A DNA stretch of 64,000 bases from Puccinia triticina (taxonomy: Eukaryota > Basidiomycota > Pucciniomycetes > Pucciniales > Pucciniaceae): NCBI RefSeq assembly GCF_026914185.1, contig NC_070564.1, forward strand, positions 248,001 to 312,000, read 5' to 3'. Below are positions 54,240 to 64,000 of this stretch, piece after piece. The translations under genes were made by a program, and so were the position numbers. Positions within the stretch are counted from its first letter, which is position 1; each line of letters opens with the position of its first letter. The notes beneath the pieces are model-generated. The model worked only from the letters and a program-made list of their open reading frames with translations. It did not search any database and was not told where the DNA came from.

Positions 54240-55564
54240 AGCAATAGGGCTTTCTCCTTCTTCATAATAAGAAAAAAGTAAGATATATCAGAATTTACCT
54301 CGAAGAGAATGTTGCCAGGCCAGAGAGAGATTCGGCGTCACAGGTGTGAGCCTCACCTGTTATGGGCTGCGCGCAGAAAGAAGAACACGTTAGAGATTAA
54401 TGGATAGCGGTGAGAATGGGCAGAAGAGGGGGAGAATCCGACAGGAGATGGCTACTTGCCTTGGATCAGAAGAGAGAAACATAGGACGCAGGAGTTAGAC
54501 TTTTTCGAAAAGGCTTGGAGTGTTCAAGGAGCTGAGAAGAGCCTTTCTAAGGCGTGGTTGTTGCTGCTGTGGAGGGGGGGGAGGAATATGGGGAAGGGAA
54601 TGTGTTACTATACGAGCTAAGAGGAAGGAAAGGATGTAGAGTAGGTATGAGAGGATTCCAGGCAGTACCTACGCGCTTGGGTCAGGGAGAGATGGGCGAG
54701 AGGTAGAGGGGGAAGGTGAAGAAAGAGACTAGGGGAGGGAAGATGAAGAAACCCAGGCAAGCTGCGAGTGTATTTAAGCTATGTAGATGGCTCAGCAGTG
54801 AATACTGCTGCTGCAACGGTTTCCTACTACTACCCTTTGTTGCCCTTCACAAGTACGCGCGCGTTTGATTTGGCCCTCTGCTGAGCCGATCCACGATCAC
54901 AACTCAGTAAGAAACTTGTTGTAAAAGCCAACCTTGGACTGTGATTGGCCAAACTTTGATACTATCTGCTCACAACGCGGATGTAGTTTGAACAGACGCG
55001 TTGCTCAGAGTCTTCGAATCATTCCCGCTGCAAGGATAGATTGAAATCCAAAAATTTGAAGTAATGCAATCTCATTCTTTCTTACAAAAAGTATCCGGAA
55101 CCCCATGGAGCTTTATGAGCTCATCATCACCAGCGCCTGTAAATCTTTTACTCGCCTTCGAGAACAAAATGAATTTCCTAAAGAAGTACGAGAGTCATAA
55201 CACAAATGACACAATTAGCAATGAAACTAGATTTGATGATAAAAGCTCCAGGCTGCATGAATTGCGACTGCCTTTGAAACTAGGCAAAGGTGTTAAGAGG
55301 TCCATGTCCAGACCATACAAGTAGATACAAGAGACTTCTGTATGTTCTATAGTAGAACTAGTGCAAGCAAGACAAAGTGTCCGAGGAAGACGAGGTATTC
55401 ATGAAAGACGAAGTATACAAGCAAGATTTGAGAGAAAATATGAGAAGGGAAATATAAAAGAGTTGCTGCGAGCAATGAAGGACGGAGCCAATTAACTATT
55501 AATACGGCATTTTCGAATCCGCAGAGTAATTGATTGCGGGTGAGTATTTACTTGGCTTATTCAT
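54240..55564. other. promoter/leader of copy 1 and 3' region of copy 2
   Basis: Part of it resembles the region upstream of copy 2. Both have AGAGACTAGG(G), TTTAAGC, then ATGG.TGGCTCAGCA and a stretch with (C)TGCTGC-like words (54722-54830 and 56140-56240). These may be the conserved promoter. No extra gene is seen. Confidence 0.45.
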
Positions 55565-55792
55565 TCAAGCGGGTCGGGTGGTGGCTTTGCCTTGAAGGTC
55601 CTTGATCTCTTGTGGGAGGTCTTGGACATTGAAGACAATGCCCTGGCGGCGGGTTGGTCGAGATGAGACCTGAGGAGCAGCAACTTTAGGAGCTGCCGGG
55701 CGTGATCGCTTCAAGTTTCTGTGGCGAGTGTTGTCGCGTGAAGGGGCACCAATAGGGCAAATGGGGGAGTCGGTGTCGTAAACGACCCGCAT
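55565..55792 (-). CDS. small protein of unknown function, copy 2 of a tandem pair
   Basis: 75 aa, starting MRVVYDTDSPICPIGAPSRD, then a basic patch (RHRNLKRSRPAAPK) and a single RRQGIVFNVQDLPQEIKDL motif near the C-terminus. It keeps both signatures of the neighbour at 53841 and ends with a similar tail (TTRPA against VTKPA). Retention of the reading frame in both copies, despite large divergence elsewhere, argues that it is translated. I do not recognise the family. It may be specific to rusts. Confidence 0.6.
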   Translation of the reverse strand: MRVVYDTDSPICPIGAPSRDNTRHRNLKRSRPAAPKVAAPQVSSRPTRRQGIVFNVQDLPQEIKDLQGKATTRPA

Positions 55793-57592
55793 GATGCTAT
55801 AACCGGAGATTTAGGAAGAAAACAGCGACCGGAGGAGTTAAGATGCGCGGAAAATAAGCAAAATTGAAGGACTGAAGGTGTAGGGATAGCTTGCCTTTTT
55901 GCCGGAGAGAGGAAGCGAATAAGAGTAAAAAGGCCTGTTTTAAGCGCTAAAGGCCGGCTTTCTCTAGGTATTGATCAGAGGTGATGATCGCCACAAAAAA
56001 ATGTTACTCTGCAGATCGGAAAATGGGAGAGCTGTCGGGGATATCTATGAGTATTGGAGGAAATTTTACTTACGCGCTTCGCAAGTAAAGAGATGGGGGA
56101 GGGAGTGCGTGTGTGCGTGGGGAGGAGGGGGGAGGGGATCGGAGCTGCAGAGACTAGGGAAGAGAGCTGGAGGGTCAAACAGTCGGTGTTTTTAAGCACA
56201 ATGGCTGGCTCAGCATTTAATGCTGCTGCGATGGTAGAATGCTGCAACCACCCTTGGTGCTTCGCCCCTCTTACGCGCTGGGGTAATTTGGCGCTCCGCT
56301 GAGCTTTTGCCACATGGCAGCTTGTACGCGTAACTTATGCACCGTGATTGGCCAGAGGCAGTAAACAGTAAAACTCTACTAAGTGAAGCTTTTGATATTG
56401 GAATTTTTTTCGGGGGAATTGCTCAGCAAGCTATGTGATCACAGCTAACAGAGAACTATGTGCCGAGGGTATTTTCGAATCATAGCCGTGACAATTGCTA
56501 ATAGAATGTCAGAACTTCAAAAATCAACTTCACATGCTTACTACGCACAAGCTGGCTCCCATCTTGGTTTGTCTGCTACCCAGATGGCAGGAGGGATGAA
56601 GAGGTCCATTAAAGAATGTTAAAGACCCTTACTCTTGTACTTGATTACGATAGAATTGGAATCAGTGCATATACCCATCGACCCTGAAATTTCTACCTCC
56701 ATTTACTCTGCAACGGATGTACTCATGGCTGAAACCCGTCGCATGAATCTTGGATTTCTTTTCGAAGTTGTGTGCACTGGTTTTACAAATGTACCATCAA
56801 CAGTTCTATTCTTTTGATTGCAACAAATAAAAAGCGTTGTGTGAGAGGTTTTCAACACCTCGGTTCGGGACCCACAGTTCAGTTCAATTTAACGTGTGGG
56901 ATGAGGTCTCCATCTGAATTGTGAGCTATCAAGTCAGAGGGACAAGGGCAGCTACCCATGCTGTTGCCGTTGGGGAGTTGGCCCAAGCCAGGCTAGACGC
57001 TAAAGATTCTTGCGGCTCAAAGGCAAGCCGAGCAGGGGTCAATCCAGAAAGCGCAGTATTGCCAAACTTAACACAAGTTCCTCCCGCCAGGGAAAGATGA
57101 CATTTCACGCCCTTTCGCGCATCGTCGGAGAGGCTCAGTTAAGCTCGAGTGTTGCATGTTGTCAAGGAAAATCTTCTTCCAAGCAAACTTTCAAAATGGA
57201 ATGGGATGATGTGCTCCAAGTTTTTCGGAAACATACTCCCTCACCCAATACCGTAAGCGATGAGTTCTAGCGCATACAATCCACCCGGCCAATTAAAGCC
57301 TTTAGATGGATATCCCCGACGTATGAGATGACATGCGGGAGTGAAGAAAATGAACTGCTCCACAATGGTCACTCTCCGTTTGATCTTGACTTGTAGGCTA
57401 GATATCGCTAGCAAAGCTCAAACTGAAGAATCCAGACCAGTTGGTCGGCGCAAAGGGATAAATTAGTTTCCGAGATTTGCAAGAGTCCAAGAACCCGAGC
57501 AACCCCCGCAGGAACCGGGACTCGGCTGGACGCAGCCGCCGAAGAATTATTTTGATCAGGAGCGAAGAAAGGACTTGGCAGACTCGAAGAAA
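55793..57592. other. upstream region of copy 2 and spacer
   Basis: The part to about 56320 parallels the leader of copy 1. The frame at 57010-57270 (86 aa) has no known motif. 56940-57110 encodes an Ala/Gln-rich peptide in one frame that might be a retroelement trace, but the evidence is weak. Confidence 0.35.
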
Positions 57593-58884
57593 ATGGCCGA
57601 CTCCGCAATGGGGTTTTATCAGGCACAAGGTGGTATGTACAGATCAGCTAGATGTGCATTGCTACAAACAGATATTAACCAAAAATCTCCTCTCCAGACT
57701 TGGTTATTGAAAGGTTCACCAATCTTATCGATTCGTATAGTCCAGATGGCGATGAGTTCCCTTACGACACTTGTCTTGATGACACATTCTCTATCGAGCG
57801 AGTCAACTTGAAAAAAAATCAATTGAACCAGCTCCAAACCAATCTTCTACCGCTGCTCAGCCGCCAAGTCACACTTCTCGCAGGATTACTCGACCCCTAC
57901 ATTTTACAGAGCAAACCAGGCTCAACATTCAAGTTAATTCTAGGGATCCAGTCAGAACTTGATCTGACCTTTAAGCAAATACAATCGGCCCTTTACATTG
58001 TTTGTCCGGAGTCAGATCTGATTTCATCTACCCGAACCGATGACCAGCACGCCAGAGAATTGAAATCCTTCAGAACAAGGGGCCTTTTCCAACTAATTAC
58101 GGAGTCTTCGACACTGTCAGGAATCATGCTGCTTTTTGGGGAGGCCACCGACTTCATTAAGTACTACGGGTTTTCCACCGAGGAAGAAGAAATCGAGTCT
58201 CGCGATATAAGTTCTTTTCTAAAAGACATAAGCGACCACGTATCTTCGACTCGGAAGCGAGTCAAGTCGTCAATTGACTGGATACAGGCATCGGATTTTG
58301 ATCTAGTGCAATTTCATTGGCCTGGGAAGATAAACTCTCTTGAACAACGCCTCAAAACGATCGCGAAACTCATCAAAAGAACGAGCCACTCAAAGGCAGC
58401 GGATGGACAGTCTCAGACCCCACGCCTCAGCGAGCCAGCCTTGCAGCTAGCTACATCATTACTACCGGTTCTGAAACTATGTCGACTCTTCTTCAACAAA
58501 GTATCAAAACGGGGTATGAATGACCAAAAACGACTCCCATTGTTCACGGAAATGCGTTCCGACCAATTGAGATCACTGAGCAAATTGGCTGAACAAGTTC
58601 GTAGCGCAACCCATGAGTTTGTTGAGTTCGTGAGGAAAGCGGATACGACCGGCGATCTTCTCACCATGGTCACCAACTTAACTCTGACAGCCGAAAAGTT
58701 TGAGAGTTGTTTTGAATCTTCTGTACTTCTCATAGCGTTTTACATTGTTCCTCTGATCCCGGACACCAATGGTTTTCCAACTCAAAAGTACTACCAATCC
58801 TGGCTTACTACATGGCACCTCCAGCTCAGTCTGGCCATGCAAAACCTTAGGGCTGCTGCAAAATTATTTGGAAATATTGCTTGA
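57593..58884 (+). CDS. uncharacterised helical protein, probably a lineage-specific family
   Basis: Two exons, 57593-57632 and 57698-58884, joined over a GT-AG intron of 65 bp, give 408 aa (MADSAMGFYQAQG then DLVIERFTNL). The Met at 57593 is the nearest ATG that splices in frame. The protein is mostly alpha-helical and hydrophilic: KKNQLNQLQTNLLPLLSRQ, STFKLILGIQSELDLTF, QFHWPGKINSLEQRL, LKLCRLFFNKVSKRG, SSVLLIAFYIVPLIPD and SWLTTWHLQLSLA. There is no signal peptide or known catalytic motif. The pattern recalls a large, poorly described family of rust-fungus proteins, but that is my impression and not a database result. The frame is intact. Confidence 0.65.
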
Positions 58885-59394
58885 TATTTCACATGCCAGG
58901 AATTACAGAGAAAGAAATTGTAAAAACACAATATGTTTATTTAAAAAGTTTTTGTACTGTTACGGAATATGTCTACATAATCTAGTTGAGAACATCTTGG
59001 GTTTGGAGCAAAATGAATCCCTCAACTAATGTGTTTGTTGTTGAGAACTGTGCCTTGCACAGCAAGAAAGACTCGTGCAACTGGCACTAGTTGACATGAA
59101 AGATTCTCCTGTGTAATGGCTGTTGTAGTGTTGACCAAGAATTCAGCAGGTTTTTTTGCACAGTCACTGTGCATTGCAATTTGAAGCTTGGTGAACAGCA
59201 ACCTTTGACAAAGGCCTACATGGCACACAAGCTTCTTCCAAGCTCTTGCATGTCAACTGGTATCCTGCAATTAGTCAAGGTCCGCAGATAGATCCAGCAG
59301 CATTTGCCATTGGTGGATCACAAATCCCTGTACTTTTGCTGGATGAGATCAGCAAGACCAAGGCAGGATGGATGGAATGGAAATTATTTACCAA

Positions 59395-59506
59395 CACTGT
59401 GAAAAAAACTCAAGAAACTGCTGCCAGTTGGCATGCAGTATTACAAAGGCGCCTTTCTAATTTTGCATGCCAACTTGCAACAGTTTATTGAGTTTTTTTC
59501 ACAGTG
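59395..59506. mobile_element. 112-bp CACTG-ended MITE
   Basis: The ends are CACTGTGAAAAAAACTC and its inverse GAGTTTTTTTCACAGTG. The next arm parts also match (GCCAGTTGGCATGCA against TGCATGCCAACTTGC). Flanking trinucleotides are CAA and TAA, an imperfect duplication. The ends resemble the element at 29911. Confidence 0.65.
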
Positions 59507-60660
59507 TAAGCCCATCAAACCCACAATGTACAAAAGGGTAAATTTCAATTGATTGGCATTATGTTTTGGTCAAACTGGCTGTTTGTCTTGTTGCCTGAAT
59601 TTTTCCTTGGTTCTGGTGATGCTGAGTAAATCCTGGTAAATATGTGCCATTATCCACTAGATCTTCCTCATTCCCAGCAACAGTACAACCAATGTGATGC
59701 AAGTATTGTGCATTGGGCTGTATCACATTGAATTGAATCTGGTATACATTGCATCTGTAACGTATCGGCCTGCCAATGTAATGCACACTTTTGCAGATTG
59801 CATGTATTGGCCAGCCGATGTGATGTGCTGTATTGGCCAATGGGATGCATTTATCACATTGGTTGCAGCATTGTTCCCAGTCCCCTGTGGTGTGGTGGAA
59901 TAAAGTGGTACCTTCACAAATTGACTGGACCATTCCTCTGCAAGATTATCCCAGAGAAAGTCAGGTGATCCAGAGAACTCTGCTCTGCTGCTCTGCAAAT
60001 GCTGTAGGGCTCAGAGCAGGGTAAATAAAGCAAAGCACATAAAGTAATATAGCTCCCACCAGGAAAAATAAATCTTCACTGGACTACAGGTGACATCAGC
60101 CTAAGTCCACTGAGCTACCCACCAGTTGCACAGTTGGCCGCATGTACAGCCCCCTGTAGGAAACAAAGGGGCCATTGTAGCCTAGTTGTGGTAGTGCCAG
60201 AGCTGGAAAAAAGTGACAGCCATTGTTGCTTGATGTCACCTGATGTCTGTTGACAATTAATTTTTCCTGCTGTCCACAAAATTAAACTGTAAAATGAAGC
60301 TCCATCACATAAGAGATCCACCACAAAACAACATGAAAACCAAAGTTCAAACTTAGTCGGTCTTCCCTTCTGTGGCAGGCAGGTGCCTCTTGCGCAAAGC
60401 ACAAGTAGGGTTGGAAGTGGTTTGGGTCAACCCGCTGGGTACCCAACCCTTGTTGGGTCCGGGGCTGGGTTTGGGTTGGCTTTTGTCTCAAAAACTGGTT
60501 TTTGACCCAACCCGCCACATGAAAGAAGTTGGAAACTTTAAAGTACAAACTTCTTTTGTAAGTATAAATATTTGTGAAGTACAGTTATGATAAAGAAAAA
60601 TAATGATAGAAATTAACCTTTAAGGCAGATATAATCTGCTACAAATGATTTGATAATAAC

Positions 60661-60856
60661 GGTGTTCAAAGTCGACTTTCATAAAATCATAACACCATAA
60701 AATCATGAAATTCTAAGCCAAAAAAAAAACATGTAAACCCAAGCACTCAAATTAGAGCAAAATTTCTAAAATGGTACATATAAAATCATCATTTGAAAGT
60801 TTTATGATTTTATGATTTTATGTAATGAAAATTTTATGATTTCAACTTTGAACACC
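60661..60856. mobile_element. GGTGTTCAAAGT MITE, copy 1
   Basis: Ends GGTGTTCAAAGT and its inverse ACTTTGAACACC enclose AT-rich sequence with ATAAAATCAT/ATGATTTTAT repeats. Three further copies lie within the LTR at 61528-63437. Confidence 0.75.
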
Positions 60857-61690
60857 TGTAAAGTGAAAAACTAGACTATATACATGTAGACTATAGGCTA
60901 AGTTGTGGGTGTGTAGGTTAGAAGCATAATACATAGGGAAATGCTAATACACTATCTCAACAGTGTTAAGCTCAACCAAAGTTGGGCCAAAACAAGGTCA
61001 AGTGTGTGTGGCCAACCCCAAAGCTGGCTTGGCCCTCCAAAGGAGGGACTTGGGACTAATGTCAAATTTTTGGCCCTTGAGCTTGGGGCTGTTTGGCAGC
61101 AAAAATGTCACCCTCACATTTGCCCCACCTTCCTGGAGGAAAACCCTTTGGCCAAAAGGCCTGACTTTTCTCTATCTTTCTGCGCTAGACAGACCACCAG
61201 GGGCTGTAAACTTCTCTGTCAATAAATTATTGAAGTTTTCATTTTCCTGTGTGTTTGTACTACCTGAGTAACTGTATGGATTTGTGGCTAATATGTTCCC
61301 TGTGCCAATTGAACAAGGTGCCTGTAAGAGAGACCCTCAATCACATGCCAGGGAATGGATACTATTAGCACAAAATATGACAAAACAGTTGTGGCCATAA
61401 AGCCAAGATGCTAGACTACATGCCAAAGTTCACGGCATGTTAATTGGCTTGATGGTTTGGGAGTTACAAGTGTCTGAGTTGCAGAAAGGCAAAAAAGCCA
61501 CAAAAAGTCACAGGTCCCAGGCCACGGTGTGGAACCTCTCAAATGGGTGAGATGAGCTTGGAGGGGATAAGTATGATAATATACTTGGGTGTTGGTAAGA
61601 CTGCCCTCCTGGAATAACTCTGGGAGAAGGGTTCACTAAGAATAAAAAATATTTGTGGCTGACTTATATTCTAGTGAGGACTATCACTTA

Positions 61691-62071
61691 GGGTGTTCAA
61701 AGTTGACTTGCATAAAATCATAACACCATAAAATCATAAAATTCTAAGCTGAAAAAAATATGTTGCACCCAAGCACTCCAATTAGAGCAACATTTCTAGA
61801 ATGGTACATATGAAATCATCACTTGAAAGTTTTATGATTTTATGATTTTATGCATTGAAAATTTTATGATTTCAACTTTTATGGTGTTCAAAGTTGGTTT
61901 GCATAATTTTATGCATGCATAAATCATAAAATCATGAAATCTTTTTTGCAGGGGATATGACTGTCTGATTGTGTAATACAAAATTTCCTCACCAAAATAT
62001 TTTTATGATTTTATGATTTATGCATGCATAAAAATATGTAAACCAACTTTGAACACCATATTTGAACACCC
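61691..62071. mobile_element. GGGTGTTCAAAG MITE, copy 2, carrying copy 3
   Basis: The ends are GGGTGTTCAAAGTTGAC and TTTGAACACCC, flanked by TTA on both sides (61688-61690 and 62072-62074). Copy 3 lies in its right arm. Confidence 0.75.
61882..62058. mobile_element. TGGTGTTCAAAGTTGG MITE, copy 3, nested
   Basis: 177 bp with perfect ends TGGTGTTCAAAGTTGG and its inverse, flanked by TA (61880-61881 and 62059-62060). TA duplications suggest the Tc1/mariner group. Confidence 0.8.
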
Positions 62072-62239
62072 TTACTAGAGTCTTACAAGGACAAACCTAC
62101 AAGGGAGAAAGTTAAGGGTTGAGGGAGGTGAATGGTTGAAGATTCAAGGGCTTATCTGGTTCACTGTCAAATTTTCAAAAGGTAATCTGTTCTGATTTCA
62201 ATGATGGTTTCTGTCTCTGATAATATTCCTCAATGATTA

Positions 62240-62408
62240 TGGTGTTCAAAGTTGGTTTGCATAATTTTATGCATGCATAAATCATAAAATCATAAAAATA
62301 TTTTGGTGAGAAATTTTTTTATTACATAGTCAGACAGTCATATCCCCTGCAAAAAAGATTTTATGATTTATGCATGCATAAAATTATGCAAACCAACTTT
62401 GAACACCA
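62240..62408. mobile_element. TGGTGTTCAAAGTTGG MITE, copy 4
   Basis: 169 bp with the same ends as copy 3 and a similar interior in inverted orientation, flanked by TA (62238-62239 and 62409-62410). Confidence 0.8.
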
Positions 62409-62525
62409 TAGATAAAGGTGATGATTGCTAGTATGTATCATTTACTATTCTAATGCAAGCATAAAGGAAAAAAAGGGAACAAAACTGATGAGTGTAATCT
62501 TTATAAATCATCTAGTACATTGGGG

Positions 62526-62886
62526 AGGACCCTGGAAAGCCCCAAACAAGCCGCCTCATGTAATTTTTTGCTAATTCTGGGTTTTGGATACATGGGCAAA
62601 TTGGGTTTTTCCCAATTGCACCTGGTTTGGATGCGTAGTACATGAGGAGGAGTTTTTGGGAGAAAGGCCCACCGGGGCAAAATTAGACAAAAAAAGTTTT
62701 TTTTTTGGCTGGGAATTGAACCCAAGACCTAAATAGTTGGTTTTTCTTTCCAGGCAAGCCCAAAATATACCAACTACATTAGGAACATCTTGGAGAAATC
62801 AACCAATTTAGATAGCTATTTGGTGATTTACATGCCCCCGGATACATGTTACATGAGGCGGCTTGGTAGGGACTCTCCGGGGTCCT
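62526..62886. mobile_element. 361-bp AGGACCC-ended element, 7-bp TSD
   Basis: The ends are AGGACCCTGGAAAGCCCC and, read inwards from the right, AGGACCCCGGAGAGTCCC. A shared CAAGCCGCCTCATG follows. The duplication is ATTGGGG (62519-62525 and 62887-62893). The intact LTR at 22000-22976 shows the empty site (CCCCAATGTACTAG). No coding capacity. Confidence 0.75.
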
Positions 62887-63437
62887 ATTGGGGTAAATAA
62901 TAATCAAGGGAAATAGTGGGGCGATGCCTTCCCTGTGCAACTGGTTGGGGTTTGTGTCTGGGTTTATTCTGCTCTGGGGAAGGACATTTAGTTGGGGTAA
63001 TTCCACTACTACAACTGGATGGGGTTTCACTAGAATATTTTTCAGGCTAGACTACTACTCTTCAGGTGGGGTGACTAGACTGGATGATGGAATAGTACTA
63101 ATTATGCTAGATGCTGATGGGGTTATTTATCTAGGAGTGATTTTAGCCTTCTTGATTATGTATTTATCTGTAGTATGTATAAAGATGCTCTTGTATAAGG
63201 AATAAGAGGAAATATCTTGTGAAATGATTGATTTGTGACTCTTTTTGTGATATGTAGTCATGTAACAGATAGGGAATAAAAGAGCAAAATAAGAGAAATA
63301 ATATAGCTAGGCATATGTAATAAAGATGGGACCCAGGATAAGTTGACCTTTCAATTCTGATTCTGCTATAATAATGTGGGATTTTCTACTTATATGGGCT
63401 TGAAATACTATGTATGGGTTTGAGTGATCTCACCACA

Positions 63438-64000
63438 ACGGCTGGGACTTTACTCACAAGCCCCTCTTTCAGAGGTTTGCTTTGTGAGAAGGGCTGGATC
63501 CTGCGGGGTACCCGGCAACTTTGAGCTAGCCCAGCGCCCGTCCCGCGGGTATACCCGTCACTCGGGTACCAAAATCAAGCAGCCCAAGCCTTACCCGCGG
63601 GTATTGGGAACAGGAACAGGGTACCCACGGGTATACCCGCGACCCATTCCCCACGGGTAAGGCCCGTAAAGGCCCAGTGCTACTGCACCCACTTTGCGCC
63701 CATGAGCCATGAGGGACCCAGTCCAGGCTGAGGGACCTTTGTACTTTTGATATGTGCATTTTTTTTTCTCACTTCCTCCACGCGGGTGCAGATTGGTAGC
63801 CGCAGCTCACCTGAAAATCACCTTCCTAATACCCAATATACCCGCGGGTATTTCTGAGGCTGCCCGTGGAGCGTACCCCCCGGGTAGGCCGGGTACGGTC
63901 CAGGCAAAGAGGCTTCCTGGACTCGCAGGGCAGACCGCGGGTATACCCGGAGAGGCCAAGAACGGGGGCCAGCCCTATTTTTGAGGCACCTTTAGCGCGC
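63438..64000. repeat. GC-rich tract with palindromic ACCCGCGGGTA words
   Basis: CCCGCGGGTATACCC and variants (GGGTACCCACGGGTATACCC, ACCCGCGGGTATT, CCCCCCGGGTA, CCGCGGGTATACCC) occur at least nine times between 63535 and 63950 on both strands. I see no gene. It may be the edge of another element running out of the window. Confidence 0.6.

Larger units (their letters stand above)
58885..61527. other. gene-free repeat-bearing stretch
   Basis: No credible gene. It contains the small elements at 59395 and 60661, a region of CAATGTGAT/ATTGGCC-type words at 59690-59870, repeated GGGTTGGG/CCCAACCC motifs at 60410-60510, and a CCTCCAAAGGAGGGACTT module (61034) of the MULE-like family. Confidence 0.4.
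61528..63437 (-). mobile_element. solo LTR, inverted, with four insertions
   Basis: The left end is TGTGGAACCTCTC and the right end GATCTCACCACA. The 4-bp duplication is ACGG (61524-61527 and 63438-63441). It is the inverted relative of the LTR at 22000-22976. After taking out the elements at 61691, 61882 (nested), 62240 and 62526, about 987 bp remain, against 977 bp for the intact relative. Confidence 0.85.

Overview
The window looks like a repeat-choked stretch of a rust-fungus (Pucciniales) chromosome. The reasons are short GT-AG introns of about 65-107 bp, a basidiomycete Plavaka-type transposase, hAT transposases with BED fingers, many Gypsy-style solo LTRs, and a small gene island holding two conserved ribosome-biogenesis genes beside lineage-specific genes. 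The genus cannot be fixed from the sequence alone.

Layout: 1-3.7 kb carries a decayed minus-strand Plavaka/CMC transposase. 4.5-20.5 kb is one broken hAT gene (here hAT-A). Its coding pieces are separated by a CACTA MITE, four LTRs, a GCGC-rich 7-bp-TSD element and a 6.9 kb Copia element, and that Copia element itself carries a solo LTR. 20.7-28.6 kb holds three more LTRs, an unresolved GC-rich coding-like patch and a hAT C-terminus (hAT-C). 29.28-46.36 kb is a second hAT element (hAT-B) with recognisable ends. Removing five primary insertions leaves about 3.7 kb, a normal size for an autonomous hAT. The insertions are a 4.2 kb CACTA fold-back with two nested elements, a 5.4 kb gag-only LTR retrotransposon, a CACTT-ended element with a nested hairpin, a solo LTR, and a 1.5 kb element with a 6-bp TSD. 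46.4-48.8 kb contains a MULE-like MITE with a 9-bp TSD and inverted repeats.

48.86-58.9 kb is the gene island. A probable RRN11 (Pol I core factor) and TSR1 (40S maturation) are divergently transcribed from a promoter of about 200 bp. They are followed by a tandem pair of small paralogues of unknown function and a 408-aa protein I cannot assign. 58.9-64 kb returns to repeats: a solo LTR interrupted by four small elements, and palindromic GC-rich tracts at the end.

Three patterns tie the repeats together. LTRs of the Gypsy-like families repeatedly sit in 4-bp target duplications of the form NCGN. Elements beginning CACT have 3-bp duplications and may be served by Plavaka/CMC transposases. Elements beginning CAA have 7-bp duplications and share ends with hAT-B. 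Old target duplications and reading frames differ mainly by CG to CA/TG changes, so CpG decay has shaped the region.
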